A stretch of DNA of 64,000 nt from Liriodendron chinense (GCA_003013855.2 ML058406.1:496001-560000), one strand, 5' to 3'. Positions 46,616 to 58,615 are shown, counted from the stretch's first letter. The notes: generated by a model not told the origin, from the sequence alone. Made by a program: numbers and translations.

Positions 46616-48136
46616 TTAATAGGATCCAAGGTCATCCTTTACACAGATCATGCGGCGTTGAAACACCTTCTTTCTAAGAAGGATGCCAAGCCTCGTTTGC
46701 TTAGATGGATCCTACTCCTTCAAGAATTTGATTTGAAGATCAAGGACAAGAAGAAGTAGAGAATGTGGTGGCGGATCATCTATCCCGCCTAGTCCTATCT
46801 AATCTCAATGACGAGTCACCTATTGAGGACTCATTCCCTGATGAGCAACTCTTTGTTGCTATGCATCCACCATGGTACGCTGACATAGCCAATTATCTTT
46901 CCACAGGTGCGATGCCGATTCATTAGACTTCGTAGGACAAACGTAAATTTCTAAGGGAAGTGCGCAGATTTTTCTGGGATGAACCTTTACTGTTTAAATA
47001 TTACCCAGACCAAATTATAAGGAGATGTGTCCCTGATGATGAACAAATTCCGTCATCTCCTTTTGCCATGACCAAGCATGTGGGGGTCATTTTTCCTTCA
47101 AAAAACCACTGTAAAAATTCTGCAGTGTGGTTTTTATTGGCCCACACTATTTAAGGACACCCACGAGTTTTGCAAAGCATGCGAGCGTTGCTAAAAGTTA
47201 GGAGGATTATCCCGTCGAAATATGATGCCTCTTACCCCGATTCGACATCTTGAAGTCTTTGACTATTGGGGCATCGATTTCATGGGACCATTCCCCTCAT
47301 CTTTTGGACATGTCTATATATTGCTTGCCGTAGACTATGTGTCTAAATGGATAGAGGCTATTCCATGTAGAACCAACGATCATCGTACAGTTCTCAAGTT
47401 TCTCAAAGAGAACATACTTAGCGAAGGTGGTTCTCACTTTTACAATAGGCCTTTTGAAGCCTTAATGAAGAAATATGGCATTAGGCATAAAGTGAGTACC
47501 CCACACCACCCACAGACAAGTGGGCAAGCCGAAATCTCCAATCGGGAAATCAAACAGATTTTGGAAAAGACAGTGAGACCGGACCACAAAGGTTGGTCTC
47601 TAAGATTAGATGATGTGCTTTGGGCTCACCGTACCGCTTACAAGACACCCATTGGAATGTCTCCTTATAGACTTGTCTATGGGAAAGCTTACAACTTGCT
47701 TGTGGAGATTGAAAACAAAACCTATTAGGCAATTCAGGCATTAAATTTTGACATTGACAAGGCTAGCTCGCTTCGCAAACTCCAACTTAATGAGCTTGAT
47801 GAGATCCAAAACGATGCTTATGAGAACTCGAGAATTTACAAGAGTAGGATGAAGGCCTTTCATGACAAACATATCTTCAGGAAATCCTTCCATGGAGGTC
47901 AGAAAGTGCTCTTGTACAATTCTCGACTTCATCTTTTTCCAAGAAAATTGTGATCTCAATGGACCGGCCCATATATTGTCAAAGAAGTTTTTCCTCATGG
48001 GATTGTTGAGATTGAGAATGCAGCGAATGGTAACTATTTTAAAGTTAATGGACGACGTCTTAAACCATTTGTTGAGAAATTTGATTCAGAGGACATGTCC
48101 ATCACTTTGAATGATCCTGTGTATCAGGATGATTGA
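46616..48136 (+). pseudogene. pol: RNase H and integrase of element E
   Basis: RNase H (LYTDHAALKHLLSKK) lies in a shifted frame near 46636-46755, then DHLSRL. The integrase zinc region is damaged. The core keeps GIDFMGPFPSSFGH (47265-47310) and SGQAEISNREIK, but about ten residues around the second catalytic Asp are missing (EGGSHFYN follows NILS directly). The C-terminal part continues to 48136 in several frames (HDKHIFRKSF..., then VYQDD and stop). Confidence 0.88.
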
Positions 48137-49264
48137 TCTCCTAGTCTGACGGAGGTATAGCGTAGGTAGGTTTAGTTATTTTTTCTATTTTAGTTTTTGC
48201 GAGCTTAGTAGATTTAGTTGTTGGAGTGGTAGACTTCCACGATCGACTCTCTCAGGTACTATTGTTCTCACTCCTTTTTGTTTTACCATTGCTCTCATGT
48301 TCATGCTCATTGCATATATTTTCACATTGAGGACAATGTAAGATTTGGTTGGGGGGTGAGATGAGATTCCTCATCTAGCAGTTTGCAACATTTCAAGCAC
48401 TATATGTGCTATTTTTTTTATTTTCTAAAATTCCAAAACTCTTTTAGAAAACCTTATTTCTCTACATTCGAGATGATACGAGTATAAGAAGAGGAGATAC
48501 GAAGTGTGTGATGTTGTAAGTCTTGGACTTCTCTTAAAATAATGGTTTTATATGTGAACCCCCTATTTATGTGATTGATAGAAAATTTGAACACTCTTAT
48601 ACCTAGTTCACATTACACGATTTTCATGGGTTAAAAGGATTATGTGATTTGTGGATTAGCTAGACTTTGATTTAAGGTGTTGAGAAACCAAGCTGGGGTA
48701 CTTTGTCCATCCTTGTCCATGGGAAAATAACAAAAGATATGGATTTCTAAAAATATTATCTAATTTAAAAGAAAAAGGAAAAGGAAGGATGAAATTGGGA
48801 ATGATGGAAAAATGGTGGAAAATTTCCAAAAGGGCTACCTATTACCAACCGGGGGATGGTCTACCCGTAACCAAAGCCGAAAATGGGACGTAGTGTGAAA
48901 GCGTCGGAAGGACGGTAAGGCAAATTCCTGTCATTGGCGTGTTGTTGCTTTGTACACTTTGAGATCCATAGTTCAGTTGATCTATGAAGAAGATAATCCT
49001 AGAAACTCATAAGATGAACTTTCGCTAGGCACACTAGGTTGAATTTTGTTCGTGTTCTTTTATTTATCAATCAATCAACGGGAATTTCATATGGACACTT
49101 ATTATATTTTAAGAATTTAAGGATTCAACGTCTATCACATCATTTTTCTGAATTTTACACTTGCATGTCTTGGAATGGATAGAAACATGGTTTCTGAAGG
49201 AGAGTTGGGTTTTGGAGGTTTGATCTTGTTTCACGTATGTTTTGCTCAGGACTAGCAAAAAGCT
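48137..49264 (+). other. 3' non-coding module of element E
   Basis: Contains the internal polypurine tract at 48347-48358, preceded by a conserved block (ATTGAGGACAATGTAAGATT), and the conserved block at about 48840-48930. No coding frame. Confidence 0.75.
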
Positions 49265-49276
49265 GGTTGGGGGGTG
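49265..49276 (+). other. Polypurine tract of element E
   Basis: GGTTGGGGGGTG flush with the TG of the right LTR. Confidence 0.88.
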
Positions 49277-50064
49277 TGTTGAACCTCCAATTTATACATT
49301 AGATTGCCCATTACATCACATTATGTGTATGGTTTGTATGTTTAAAAGGCCCATCTAATGCATGTTTTATGATTGCAGGAATGAGAGTAGACTTCACCTA
49401 ATTGGAGACCAAAAGACCATGTTTAGGAGCCTTTGAATGAAGGCTCAAGGTGGACCAAAGAAGGAAGAAGAAAGAGGCAGAAAAGAGAAGAAAGAAAAGA
49501 AGAAAAAGAAGAAAATGATCAAGGGCCGTCCGGTCCTGACCGGTCGGCCGACCTGCCGGCTACCCTCAGGACACTGCTGGACAAAGGACCAGTTGGTCCG
49601 ACCGGTCAAGACCGGTCGGCCAACAGGTCATCCCCTCTGCTGAACTCCTTGGACTAGTGGCCCGACCGGTCAAGACCGGTTGGCCAACAGGTCAGATCCA
49701 CCCTTGTGCTCTCTGGATGTTTTTACAGACAGGTCCGACCGATCAAGATCGGTCGACCATGCATTAAAACAGAAACTTTCTATTCTGGACTCCGAAATTC
49801 TCTGCGCACTGTGTAACCTTACGCAATTTTTGGATGTTTCCGACACAACAGAGCTTTCCCACTATAAAAGGACACCTAAGGTCTCTTCCTAGGGCATCAT
49901 AGAAGCTAAGGAACTTCGTGGGAGAGGAAGGAAGCCGTCGTGGAGCGTCTGCAACCCTACAAACTCTGATTTTTCTATGTTTTTTAGTTTTCTTTTATGA
50001 GTTCTAGTTGTAGTATGACAGTGCTCGGCTAGAATCTCTTAGCTAAGGCTGAGAGGTGAAGCTT
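49277..50064 (+). repeat. 3' LTR of element E, first part
   Basis: Matches 40995-41800, including the GACCGGTC array (49525-49760) and TATAAAAG (49863-49870). It is interrupted after GAAGCTT by insertion I and resumes at 60363. Confidence 0.9.
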
Positions 50065-50669
50065 TGTAACGCCCCCAAAATTCGACACTCGAGTATATAA
50101 ACTCAAATCCCGAAATCAAGGGTGTTATGTAAATAATGAATGAATCCTTCACAATCACAACTGATGTTTTTCCTTTCCATTCACAAGGTACCAAATACAT
50201 AGAATCAAAATAAACCAAACTTTGAAAATTAAACTATTATTGGTCTACAAAATTGTTCCAAACTGTCTAAACTAATGGCCATCTAATGGGCCTTATTACA
50301 TCAATACTTTCAAACTAAAATAAAAATAAATCAATTCTCAAAAATCTTCTAGAGTATTTCCTCATCTGTAATCGCTTCCTTGAAGTCTTCTAAACCATCA
50401 CCTGTCACTACAGTTAATCGCATAACACTGCGTCAGCTATAAAAGCCAGTGAGTATTCTCATATAGTTTAACACATGTAATTCGATATAGAAAATTCACT
50501 TGATCATTAAATTACAAATCATTACAAATCCAATGACAATTTTATCAAACCAAAATCTCTTAAAGATGCACTTGATGCATGGTATGCAAGTATGCCTCAA
50601 CAATCTCAGTACGGTTATCAGTAGAACATCCAGGGCTAGATTATAGTCGGGCCTACACTGTTTCACAAC

Positions 50670-50935
50670 TGCACAGTTGGTCTCTTGTACACACCAGGGA
50701 ACTCACCCAACCTGCCAAAATCATCTGATATCCACCAGGTACGCTAGTATGGTATTTTGCACACACCAGGGAGCTCAACCAACCCATCCACAATCGATGG
50801 ACTATAGAAGGGTATATTGCACACACAGGGCGCTCAACCAGGTACTGTTGCACACACTTGGGCGCTCACCCAAACAATCATCAATGGGCTTATTGCACAT
50901 ACTACGGTGCTCACCCTACGGTAATAACTGGAGTT
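50670..50935 (+). repeat. Degenerate repeats with CACACACCAGGG...CTCA(C/A)CCAA
   Basis: Five imperfect units (about 50674, 50752, 50816, 50848 and 50890) of TTG(T/C)ACACACCAGGG-CTCACCCAACC type, with spacing from about 35 to 80 bp, inside insertion I. Confidence 0.7.
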
Positions 50936-51021
50936 CACAATCGTGCTATGCATGAATCAAATCAATATTCCAAACATCTTTCCAGGATAATTCAAAATAG
51001 GCTCACACATGTACAACCTTA

Positions 51022-53096
51022 TGTTGAGCTCTTAATTGTGCATATTCTAACCCCAATTCATCACTCATTATGCATGGTTATCATGATTTAAAGACTAATC
51101 TAATGCATGGATTTGTGATTGTAGGAATGAGAGGGAGACTTCACCAATTCATGGTTAAAAGAGTCACTTTGTATGCCTTGAAGATCAAAGAAATAAAGGA
51201 TATGAGATGGAGGAAAGATGCAATGCAATGGAGGAAGAAAAGTGTGAAAAAGTCACAATTTACAGCCTGACCGGCCGGCCGGCCATAGCCACTGACCGGC
51301 CGGCAAAACCCTCCAGAAATAGAAAATTCTCTGGACTGATTTCGTTAAGGCCGACCTGTCGTCCGACCGGTCGGCCGACCGGCCGGATGACAGGTCGGCC
51401 ATGCACTTTCAGGAGTCAGATTTCAGATATAGGCTATTCCCGTTTTTAGATTTTCAGAACAGTTTTTTGGGCCCATCTTAATGATATTTGGAAATCCAAC
51501 ACATCTATGTCGAAGAGGAGCTCGACGCCTAACTAACCCAAGTGGTTTCGTGTCGATCGGAGCTACGGATTGATCGTGGTCGCCAAAACAATACGAACTG
51601 TCCAGAAAGTTCCAGATTCTGCCTACTCCACTCTGGGCCGGTCCAGGTGGCCCATCATTGATGATATGAAGAATCTACTTAGACCATCTTCTAGACCACA
51701 TCTACATATGAATAACCACAAAGTTTCAGATCAAAAGGATGTGTGGTTTGATCGTACCGGTTGAAGAAAGATGGACCATCCAGAAAGATCCAACTGCGCA
51801 GAGTTTATAAAAGCCCTAAGTGTTCTAATTTTCGGGCCACATTCTGGGATTGTTTTGGACAATCTAATCCATCTATCATGTAGAGGAAGAAGTTTTCTAC
51901 CAATGTTCAAAATTTGGAATCAATCCGACATCTGTACACTACGAAGCGTTGAAAGCAAGATGACTGGTTCTGAAGGTACCCGAAGTACGCGATTTTGAGA
52001 GGCGGTCGGTGATCTGATTGGTGGGCCCATTCAGAAGATAATCTTGGAAATTTAAATCATCTATGAGGAAGATCACATTACAAGGAAGCTACAAATCAAA
52101 TTTGAAGGCAATCCGACCATTGGTTAAGCCGTACGAAGCAAAACAAAATCTGTTACGTTGCGGTACTCTTGCTGTATTATAAAAGGAGGTGCTCTCTTCT
52201 ATTCCAGGGCAACCAAGGACATGGGGAGCAAGGAGCTCAAGTCATAGGAGGCTTCCTAGCCTCCTCCAGCTAGTTTTTCTTCCTTTTCTAGTTCTAGTTC
52301 TAGTTTTTAATATGCTTTTCATTAGCTAATCTCTTAGCAAGAGCTAAGAGGTTAACCTTATGGTTTTCTTAGATTGTTTAATTCGTTTAAGTTGGTTTTA
52401 AAGTTGGATTTCATGTTTAAGAACAATGGTTTGAAGTTAATTCAAGTGCTAAGTAGTTTTTCTTAGTCTTATGATGACTAATGGATGTTTGGAAGAATTG
52501 CTTGAGTTCTTAATTGTTGTGAACTAGTCTAGACCTGTATGATCCGAGGAATTGGAATACGCTCTAGATCTATGATCTTCATGAGGGAGCTTCATACCAA
52601 AAGTCTACTTTTCTGGAAATTCTGAAGTATGTGATTTGGATCAAGTTCAAATCATGATCTAGTTTTGTCTTGTGACAGGATTTAATGATGGTTATGGTTG
52701 TGATCTTAGCCTATTAGAATTGGGACTGACCTATGCAATTGAGCATGCTCATCCTAGCTTGTATTGAGTGAATCATATGCATGGATCTTACATATAGCAG
52801 ATTGTTGGTTTAACTGTTCTATCATCCGACTAGATAGAACTTAATTTCGATTCTAGTTGAGAAAGTGTGAAACCATAGCGAATTATGCATCTAAGGAGAG
52901 CTATAAGTGGATCCTTGATGCTCTAGTTATCTTTCCATTATCAGATTTTCTATTTTATGTTCAAAACCAATTTCAAAGACCTCTTTGATTCTAGTTATTA
53001 GGATAGTTGGAATTGTTTACTTCCTTCCCTGTGGATCGACCTCGGTCTTACCGAGATTATTACTACATCACAACCCTACACTTGGGGAAGCGAACA
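51022..53096 (+). repeat. 5' LTR of element J
   Basis: 2075 bp. Array with GACCGGCC and GACCGGTCGG variants at 51267-51405, TATAAAAG at 52178-52185 (about 780 bp downstream of the array, further than in other families), leader hairpin 52331-52350 and U5 hairpin 53041-53055. Confidence 0.9.
53041..53055 (+). promoter_or_regulatory. Conserved U5 hairpin (example copy, element J)
   Basis: CTCGGTCTTACCGAG: 6-bp stem and 3-base loop, about 50 bases before the primer site in the leader RNA. Equivalent copies occur in the other Athila-like LTRs with U5 in the window. Solo LTR F has a compensatory pair change (CTCAGT/ACTGAG). Confidence 0.6.
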
Positions 53097-53102
53097 AGTT
53101 TT

Positions 53103-53120
53103 TGGCGCCGTTGCCGGGGA
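53103..53120 (+). other. Primer binding site (tRNA-Asp), element J
   Basis: TGGCGCCGTTGCCGGGGA, exact consensus. Confidence 0.92.
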
Positions 53121-53365
53121 AGAAGTTAAACGGTTCTAATTGTTCTAGTCGCTATAGAGTTGTCTTAGTTTAGATAGGATTTTTAGAAGTAGTTTTCTGA
53201 TTTTTTTTTCTAGATTACTAACAAATTTCTGTTTTTGTGTTTTGTAGGAATTTAGTTACTGACATAGTTCTTACCTTCACGGGTAACATCTCCTCATCTC
53301 CCTTCCTTTTTTTCTTTTTTTTTCTTTCTAGATTAGGGTATTTTCCAATTCCTTAAAATTCCATT

Positions 53366-54985
53366 ATGTATAATTGGACGAATGGTGCGTACAAGTACCT
53401 TTTGGAGGATGAGACGTCGGATTGGGAGACCCAAACTCATTGTGATCGGGATTCCTCCAAGCATGAATATTTTACTGAGATTCAAAGAACCTCCACTACC
53501 CCCCAACGTAAGACGCTACGTGATTACTGGGTTGAAAATAACAAGAGTGTTCCACCAAGTTTAACAGGAGGTAGGAATAAGAAAAAGGATCGGGGGAGTA
53601 ATAACGAACCGGTAAAGACATTGCGTGATCACTTGTATGGTTATGCCTATCAACCATCTTATCAGTCTTCGTCATATAACACGTATGATCTTTATCGAGA
53701 GAGTCCTCACACCTCTAGTTCAATGGAAGATGAGCCAACCATGGATGCCAACAATTATCCTCAAGAGTTTCTTTCCCATGATTCACAACCGACACGAACT
53801 CTTGAGGATACGCTGCGAGAATTTATGTAAATAACTCAGCAATGCATACAAAACCTCTCGCCATCTAAAAATCCTGAACCCAACATTGGGAACACCGAAT
53901 CAATCCCCAACATAGAAGAGGATGTGGCTATCCAAGCCCAACCCTCTTCCGATTTGATGACTAAACTTTTAGGGGATGTAGATCTCAGTGATCCCACCAT
54001 TACCATCGATTATGGTGAATCAACTATCTCTTTTAGCTATTCCGATTTGAATGATGAAGAGATTTCAAGGACGGTTGACGAACCCGAGGAATCTACAAAA
54101 TCTGAAAGTGATAATTTGATTGCCTACAATGAGGGTTTGAAGGATGATAGTGAGTCCACGATTTCTTCTTCCAAAGGGCCGAATGTTTTTTAGTCTCCGG
54201 AAGATATTCTTGCTAGAGAGATGGCCGAAGTCGATATTTTTTAGTCCTTCCACCAACAACACATACCGGATTCTATTGTGGAAGAATTCCCTTGGGTTGA
54301 AAATTCTGTTTCTTTGGATGACGGGGTGGCACAATTTGAAATTTCAAAAGATCAACAAATGCTAGATGATGTGCTTACCACTGAATCTGAAAAATTTTCT
54401 TTGGAAGACCTCCCCTCTATAGAGGAGGAATTTCTTACCCTTGAAACAGAATTTCCTTAATCACTTATGGAGAACAAGGACCCTTCATTCGACTCTCTCG
54501 ATTTCCTAGAGGAATGCATGACCCACCCCTATGATCTTGATGATGAGATGATTATGGAGTTGGATAGTTTGTTAGACACGATGTCGGTGCCTGAAGAACA
54601 CCATTCCACTGATTTACACTCTTTATCATTATTTGTAGAAACACCGTGCAATTCTGAATTTGTGGAGGAGACAACCCAAACTGAAAAATACTTAATGACT
54701 GTCTCTCCACCATCATGGGTTCTTCAACCCATTGAAAATTCTGATTGGGAAGACCCGTTTTTAATCAATTACAACCCAATTCAGAACTTGAGGAGATATC
54801 TTTTTGCTGCTCTTATCTCCTCCTTACATGTGTGTGGTGCACACTATGATTGGACCTTCATGAAGAAACGCACCCATGTATACATTCGAGCAAGACTTTG
54901 GATGGTCCTCATGAGAAACCTATTGCAATTCATGAAGATCCTGCTCAAATTTGATCATGTAGTCGATCGGACTAATCAAAGGTAA
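53366..54985 (+). pseudogene. Single ORF of element J: capsid-less gag-like protein with four stops
   Basis: One frame of about 540 codons starting MYNWTNGAYKYLLEDE, interrupted by stops at 53828 (TAA), 54191 (TAG), 54241 (TAG) and 54458 (TAA). It keeps two LRDY/LRDH motifs (KTLRDYW and KTLRDHLYG), the gag linker motif TLEDTLREFM, and a segment like the protease-RT linker of G and E (FLEECMTHPYDLDDEMIMEL). Capsid core, zinc knuckle, DLGA protease and RT are all missing. The protein is strongly acidic. A final basic, hydrophobic segment (RRYLFAALISSLHVCG) is unlike the rest. Preservation of one frame with so few stops implies it was a real gene recently. Function unknown. Confidence 0.7.
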
Positions 54986-56092
54986 GTAGGTAGGTTAGGA
55001 TTTCTTTTCTACATTTAGGATTGAATAAGTCTCATCGAGACAATGGAAGATGCTAGAATTGATCTACTTGTTACCTCAGGTACTCTTGTTCTCACTCTCC
55101 TTTGTTTTATGTCATTGCTCTCATGTCATGCATATTGCATATCTTATTACATTGAGGACAATGTAAGATTTTGGTTGGGGGGTGAGATTCCTTAGATGAA
55201 TCTACTAGCTTTTGTGACATTTCGAGCAATTATGTAGAAAATTTTTTATTTTTCTAAAATTCAAAACTCTTTTGGAAAACGTTGTTTCTATGCATTCAAG
55301 ATGATATGAACATAAGAAGAGGAGATACGAAGTGAGTGATGTTGCAAGCTTTGAACTTCTCTTAATATAATGGTTTTATATGTGAATTTCCCTATTTATG
55401 TGAGTGATAGAAAATTTGAACACTTTTACACCTAGTTCACATTACACGATTTTCATGGGTTGAAAGGATTATGTGATTTGTGGATTAGCTATACTTTGAT
55501 TTAAGGTGTTGAGAAACCAAGCCGGGGTACTTTGTCCATCCTTGTCCATGGGAAAATAATAAAAGATATGGATTTCTACAAATCCTATCTAATGTAAAAG
55601 AAAAAGGAAAGGAAGGGTGAAATTGGGAATGATGGAAAAATGGTGGAAAATTCTGATTAGGGCTACCTACTACCAACCGGGGGATGGTCTACCCGTAACC
55701 AAAGCCGGAAATGGGACGTAGTGTGAATGCCATCGGAAGGACGGTAAGACAAATTCCTGTCATAGGCTTGTTGTTGCTCTGTGCACCTTGAAATCCATAG
55801 TTTAGTTGATCTATGAAGAAGATAAGCCCAGAAACTCATGAGATGAACTTTCACTATGCACACTAGGTTGAATTTGTTCAAGTTTTTCTATTTATCAATC
55901 AATCAGCGGGGATTTCATATGAACACTTATTATGTTTTGACAGTTTAAGGTTTCAACCTCTATCACCTAATTTTTCTAACTTTTACACTTGTGTATCTTG
56001 GGATGTATAGAAGAATAGTTTCTGAAGGAGAGTTGGTTTTTGGAGAATTGAACTTGTCTCACGCATGTTTTGCTCGGGACTAGCAAAATGCT
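54986..56092 (+). other. 3' non-coding module of element J
   Basis: Same module as A, E and G: internal polypurine tract 55173-55184 after a conserved ATTGAGGACAATGTAAGATT block, and the conserved block 55660-55760. Confidence 0.75.
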
Positions 56093-56104
56093 GGTTGGGG
56101 GGTG
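56093..56104 (+). other. Polypurine tract of element J
   Basis: GGTTGGGGGGTG flush with the 3' LTR. Confidence 0.88.
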
Positions 56105-58227
56105 TGTTGAGCTCTTAATTGTACATATTCTAACCCCAATTCATCACTCATTATGCATGGTTATCATGATTTAAAGACTAATCTAATGCATGGATTTGTG
56201 ATTGTAGGAATGAGAGGGAGAATTCATCAATTCATGGTTAAAAGAGTCACTTTATATGCCTTGAAGATCAAAGAAATAAAGGATATGAGATGGAGGAAAG
56301 ATGCAATGCAATGGAGGAAGAAAAGTGTGAAAAAGTCACAATTTACAGCCTGACCGGCCGGCCGGCCGGCCATAGCCACCGACCGGCTGGCAAAACCCTT
56401 CAGAAATAGAAAATTCTCTGGACTGATTTTGTTAAGGCCAACCTGTCGTCCGACTGGTCGGCCGACCGGCCGGATGATAGGTCGGCCATGAAAGTCGACC
56501 GGTCGGACGACAGGTCAGCCATGCACTTTCAGGAGTCAGATTTCAGATACAGGCTATTCCCGTTTTTGGATTTCAGAACAGTTTTCTGGGCCCATCTTAA
56601 TGATATTTGGAAATCCAACATGTCCATGTCGAAGAGGAGCTCGACATCGAACTAACCCAAGTGGTTTCGTGTCGATCGGACTACAGATTGATCGTTGTGG
56701 CCAAAACAATACGAACTGTCCAGAAAGTTCCAGATTCTGCCTACTCCACTCTGGGCTGGTCCAGGTCGCCCATCATTGATGATATGAAGAATCTACTTAG
56801 ACCATCTCCTAGACCACATCCATATATGAATAACCACAAAGTTTCAGATCAAAAGGATGTGTGGTTTGATCGTACCGGTTGAAGAAAGATGGACCATCCA
56901 GAAAGATCCAACTGCCCAGAGTTTATAAAAGCCCTAAGTGTTCTAATTTTCGGACCACAATCTGGGATTGTTTTGGACAATCTAATCCTTCTATCATGTA
57001 GAGGAGGAAGTTTTCTACCAATGTTCAAAATTTGGGATCAATCCGACATCTGTACACTCCGGAGCGTTGAAAGCAAGATGACTGGTTCTGAAGGTACCCG
57101 AAGTGCGCGATTTTGAGAGGCGGTCGGTGATCTGATTGGTGGGCCCATTCAGAAGATAATCTTGGAAATCTAAATCATCTATGAGAAAGATCACATTACA
57201 AGGAAGCTACAAATCAAATTTGAAGGCAATCCGACCATTGGTTAAGTCGTACGAAGCGAAACAAAATCTGTTACGTTGCAGTACTCTTGCTGTATTATAA
57301 AAGGAGGTGCTCTCTTCTATTCTAGGCAGCTAAGGACGTGGGGAGCAAGGAGCTCAAGTCATAGGAGGCTTCCTATCCTCCTCCAGCTAGTTTTTCTTCT
57401 TTTTCTAGTTCTAGTTCTAGTTTTTAATATGCTTTTCATTAGCTAATCTCTTAGCTAGAGCTAAGAGGTGAACCTTATAGTTTTCTTAGATTGTTTAATT
57501 CGTTAAAGTTGGTTTTAAAGTTGGATTTCATGTTTAAGAACAATGGTTTGAAGTTAATTCAAGTGCTAAGTAGCTTTTCTTTGTCTTATGATGACTCAAG
57601 GATGTTTGCAAGAATTGCTTGAGTTTTTAATTGTTGTGAACTAGTCTAGACCTGTTTGATCCGAGGAATTGGAATACGCTCTAGATCTATGATCTTCATG
57701 TGGGAGCTTCATACCAAAAGTCTACTTTTCTGGAAATTCTGAAGTATGTGAGGTTGTGTATGTGATTTGGATCAAGTTCAAATCATGATCTAGTTTTGTC
57801 TTGTGACAGGATTTAATGATGGTTATGGTTGTGATCTTAGCCTATTAGAATTGGGACTGACCTATGCAATTGAGCATGCTCATCCTAGCTTGTATTGAGT
57901 GAATCATATGCATGGATCTTACATATAGCAGATTGTTGGTTTAACTGTTCTATCATCCGACTAGATAGAACTTAATTTCGATTCTAGTTGAGAAAGTGTG
58001 AAACCATAGCGAATTATGCATCTAAGGAGAGCTATAAGTGGATCCTTGTTGCTCTAGTTATCTTTCCATTATCAGATTTTCTATTTTGTGTTCAAAACCA
58101 ATTTCACAGACCTCTTTAATTCTAGTTATTAGGATAGTTGGAATTGTTTCCTTCCTTCCCTGTGGATCGACCTCGGTCTTACCGAGATTATTACTACATC
58201 GCAACCCTACACTTGGGGAAGCGAACA
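56105..58227 (+). repeat. 3' LTR of element J
   Basis: 2123 bp, same order as the 5' LTR. Array 56350-56525, leader hairpin CTCTTAGCTAGAGCTAAGAG (57448-57467) and U5 hairpin 58172-58186. Confidence 0.9.
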
Positions 58228-58404
58228 AATCCGGTATTAATTCATATGAAAAACATAATTTGTAGAGAATTCTACATAACATCGATATAATTCATAAATT
58301 CAATCATAGAAAACAATTCAAACCTCTAAACCAAGAAATCTAAATATAAATAAAAATTTCAAAACTCGAACCGCATAGTGGAAAATATTTGAGGAAGAAA
58401 ACTC

Positions 58405-58574
58405 ACAGTCCCTTCTTCTTCTCTCTTTCTTTCTTTCTTTCCTTCTTCTTTTCCTTTCTTTTCCTTTTCTTTCTCTTTCTTCTTCTTCTTCTCTTTACTA
58501 CTGGAACGTTGCTCCAGCAACGTGAATCCCCCCTTGAAATCTCTCTCAACAAAACCTCTCTCTCTCTACTCGCA

Positions 58575-58613
<39 letters not shown>
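58405..58613. repeat. CT-rich / (CT)n microsatellite in insertion I
   Basis: Pyrimidine-rich tract (TTTCTTTCTTT...) ending in a pure (CT)n run at about 58575-58613. Confidence 0.85.

Positions 58614-58615
<2 letters not shown>

Larger units (their letters stand above)
51022..58227 (+). mobile_element. Element J: non-autonomous Athila-like element
   Basis: LTRs 51022-53096 and 56105-58227 (TGTTGAGCTC...GCGAACA), tRNA-Asp primer site, polypurine tract and a single decayed ORF; no capsid, protease or polymerase. The five bases outside each end differ (CCTTA and AATCC), so there is no target duplication. The right LTR is longer, with an extra GACCGGTC-bearing stretch near 56490 and a 16-bp insertion near 57750. 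Confidence 0.9.

Noticed and set aside
51570..51998. ORFs at 51570-51998 repeated at 56607-57116
   Set aside because: They are within the two LTRs of J; duplication is LTR identity. No coding signature.
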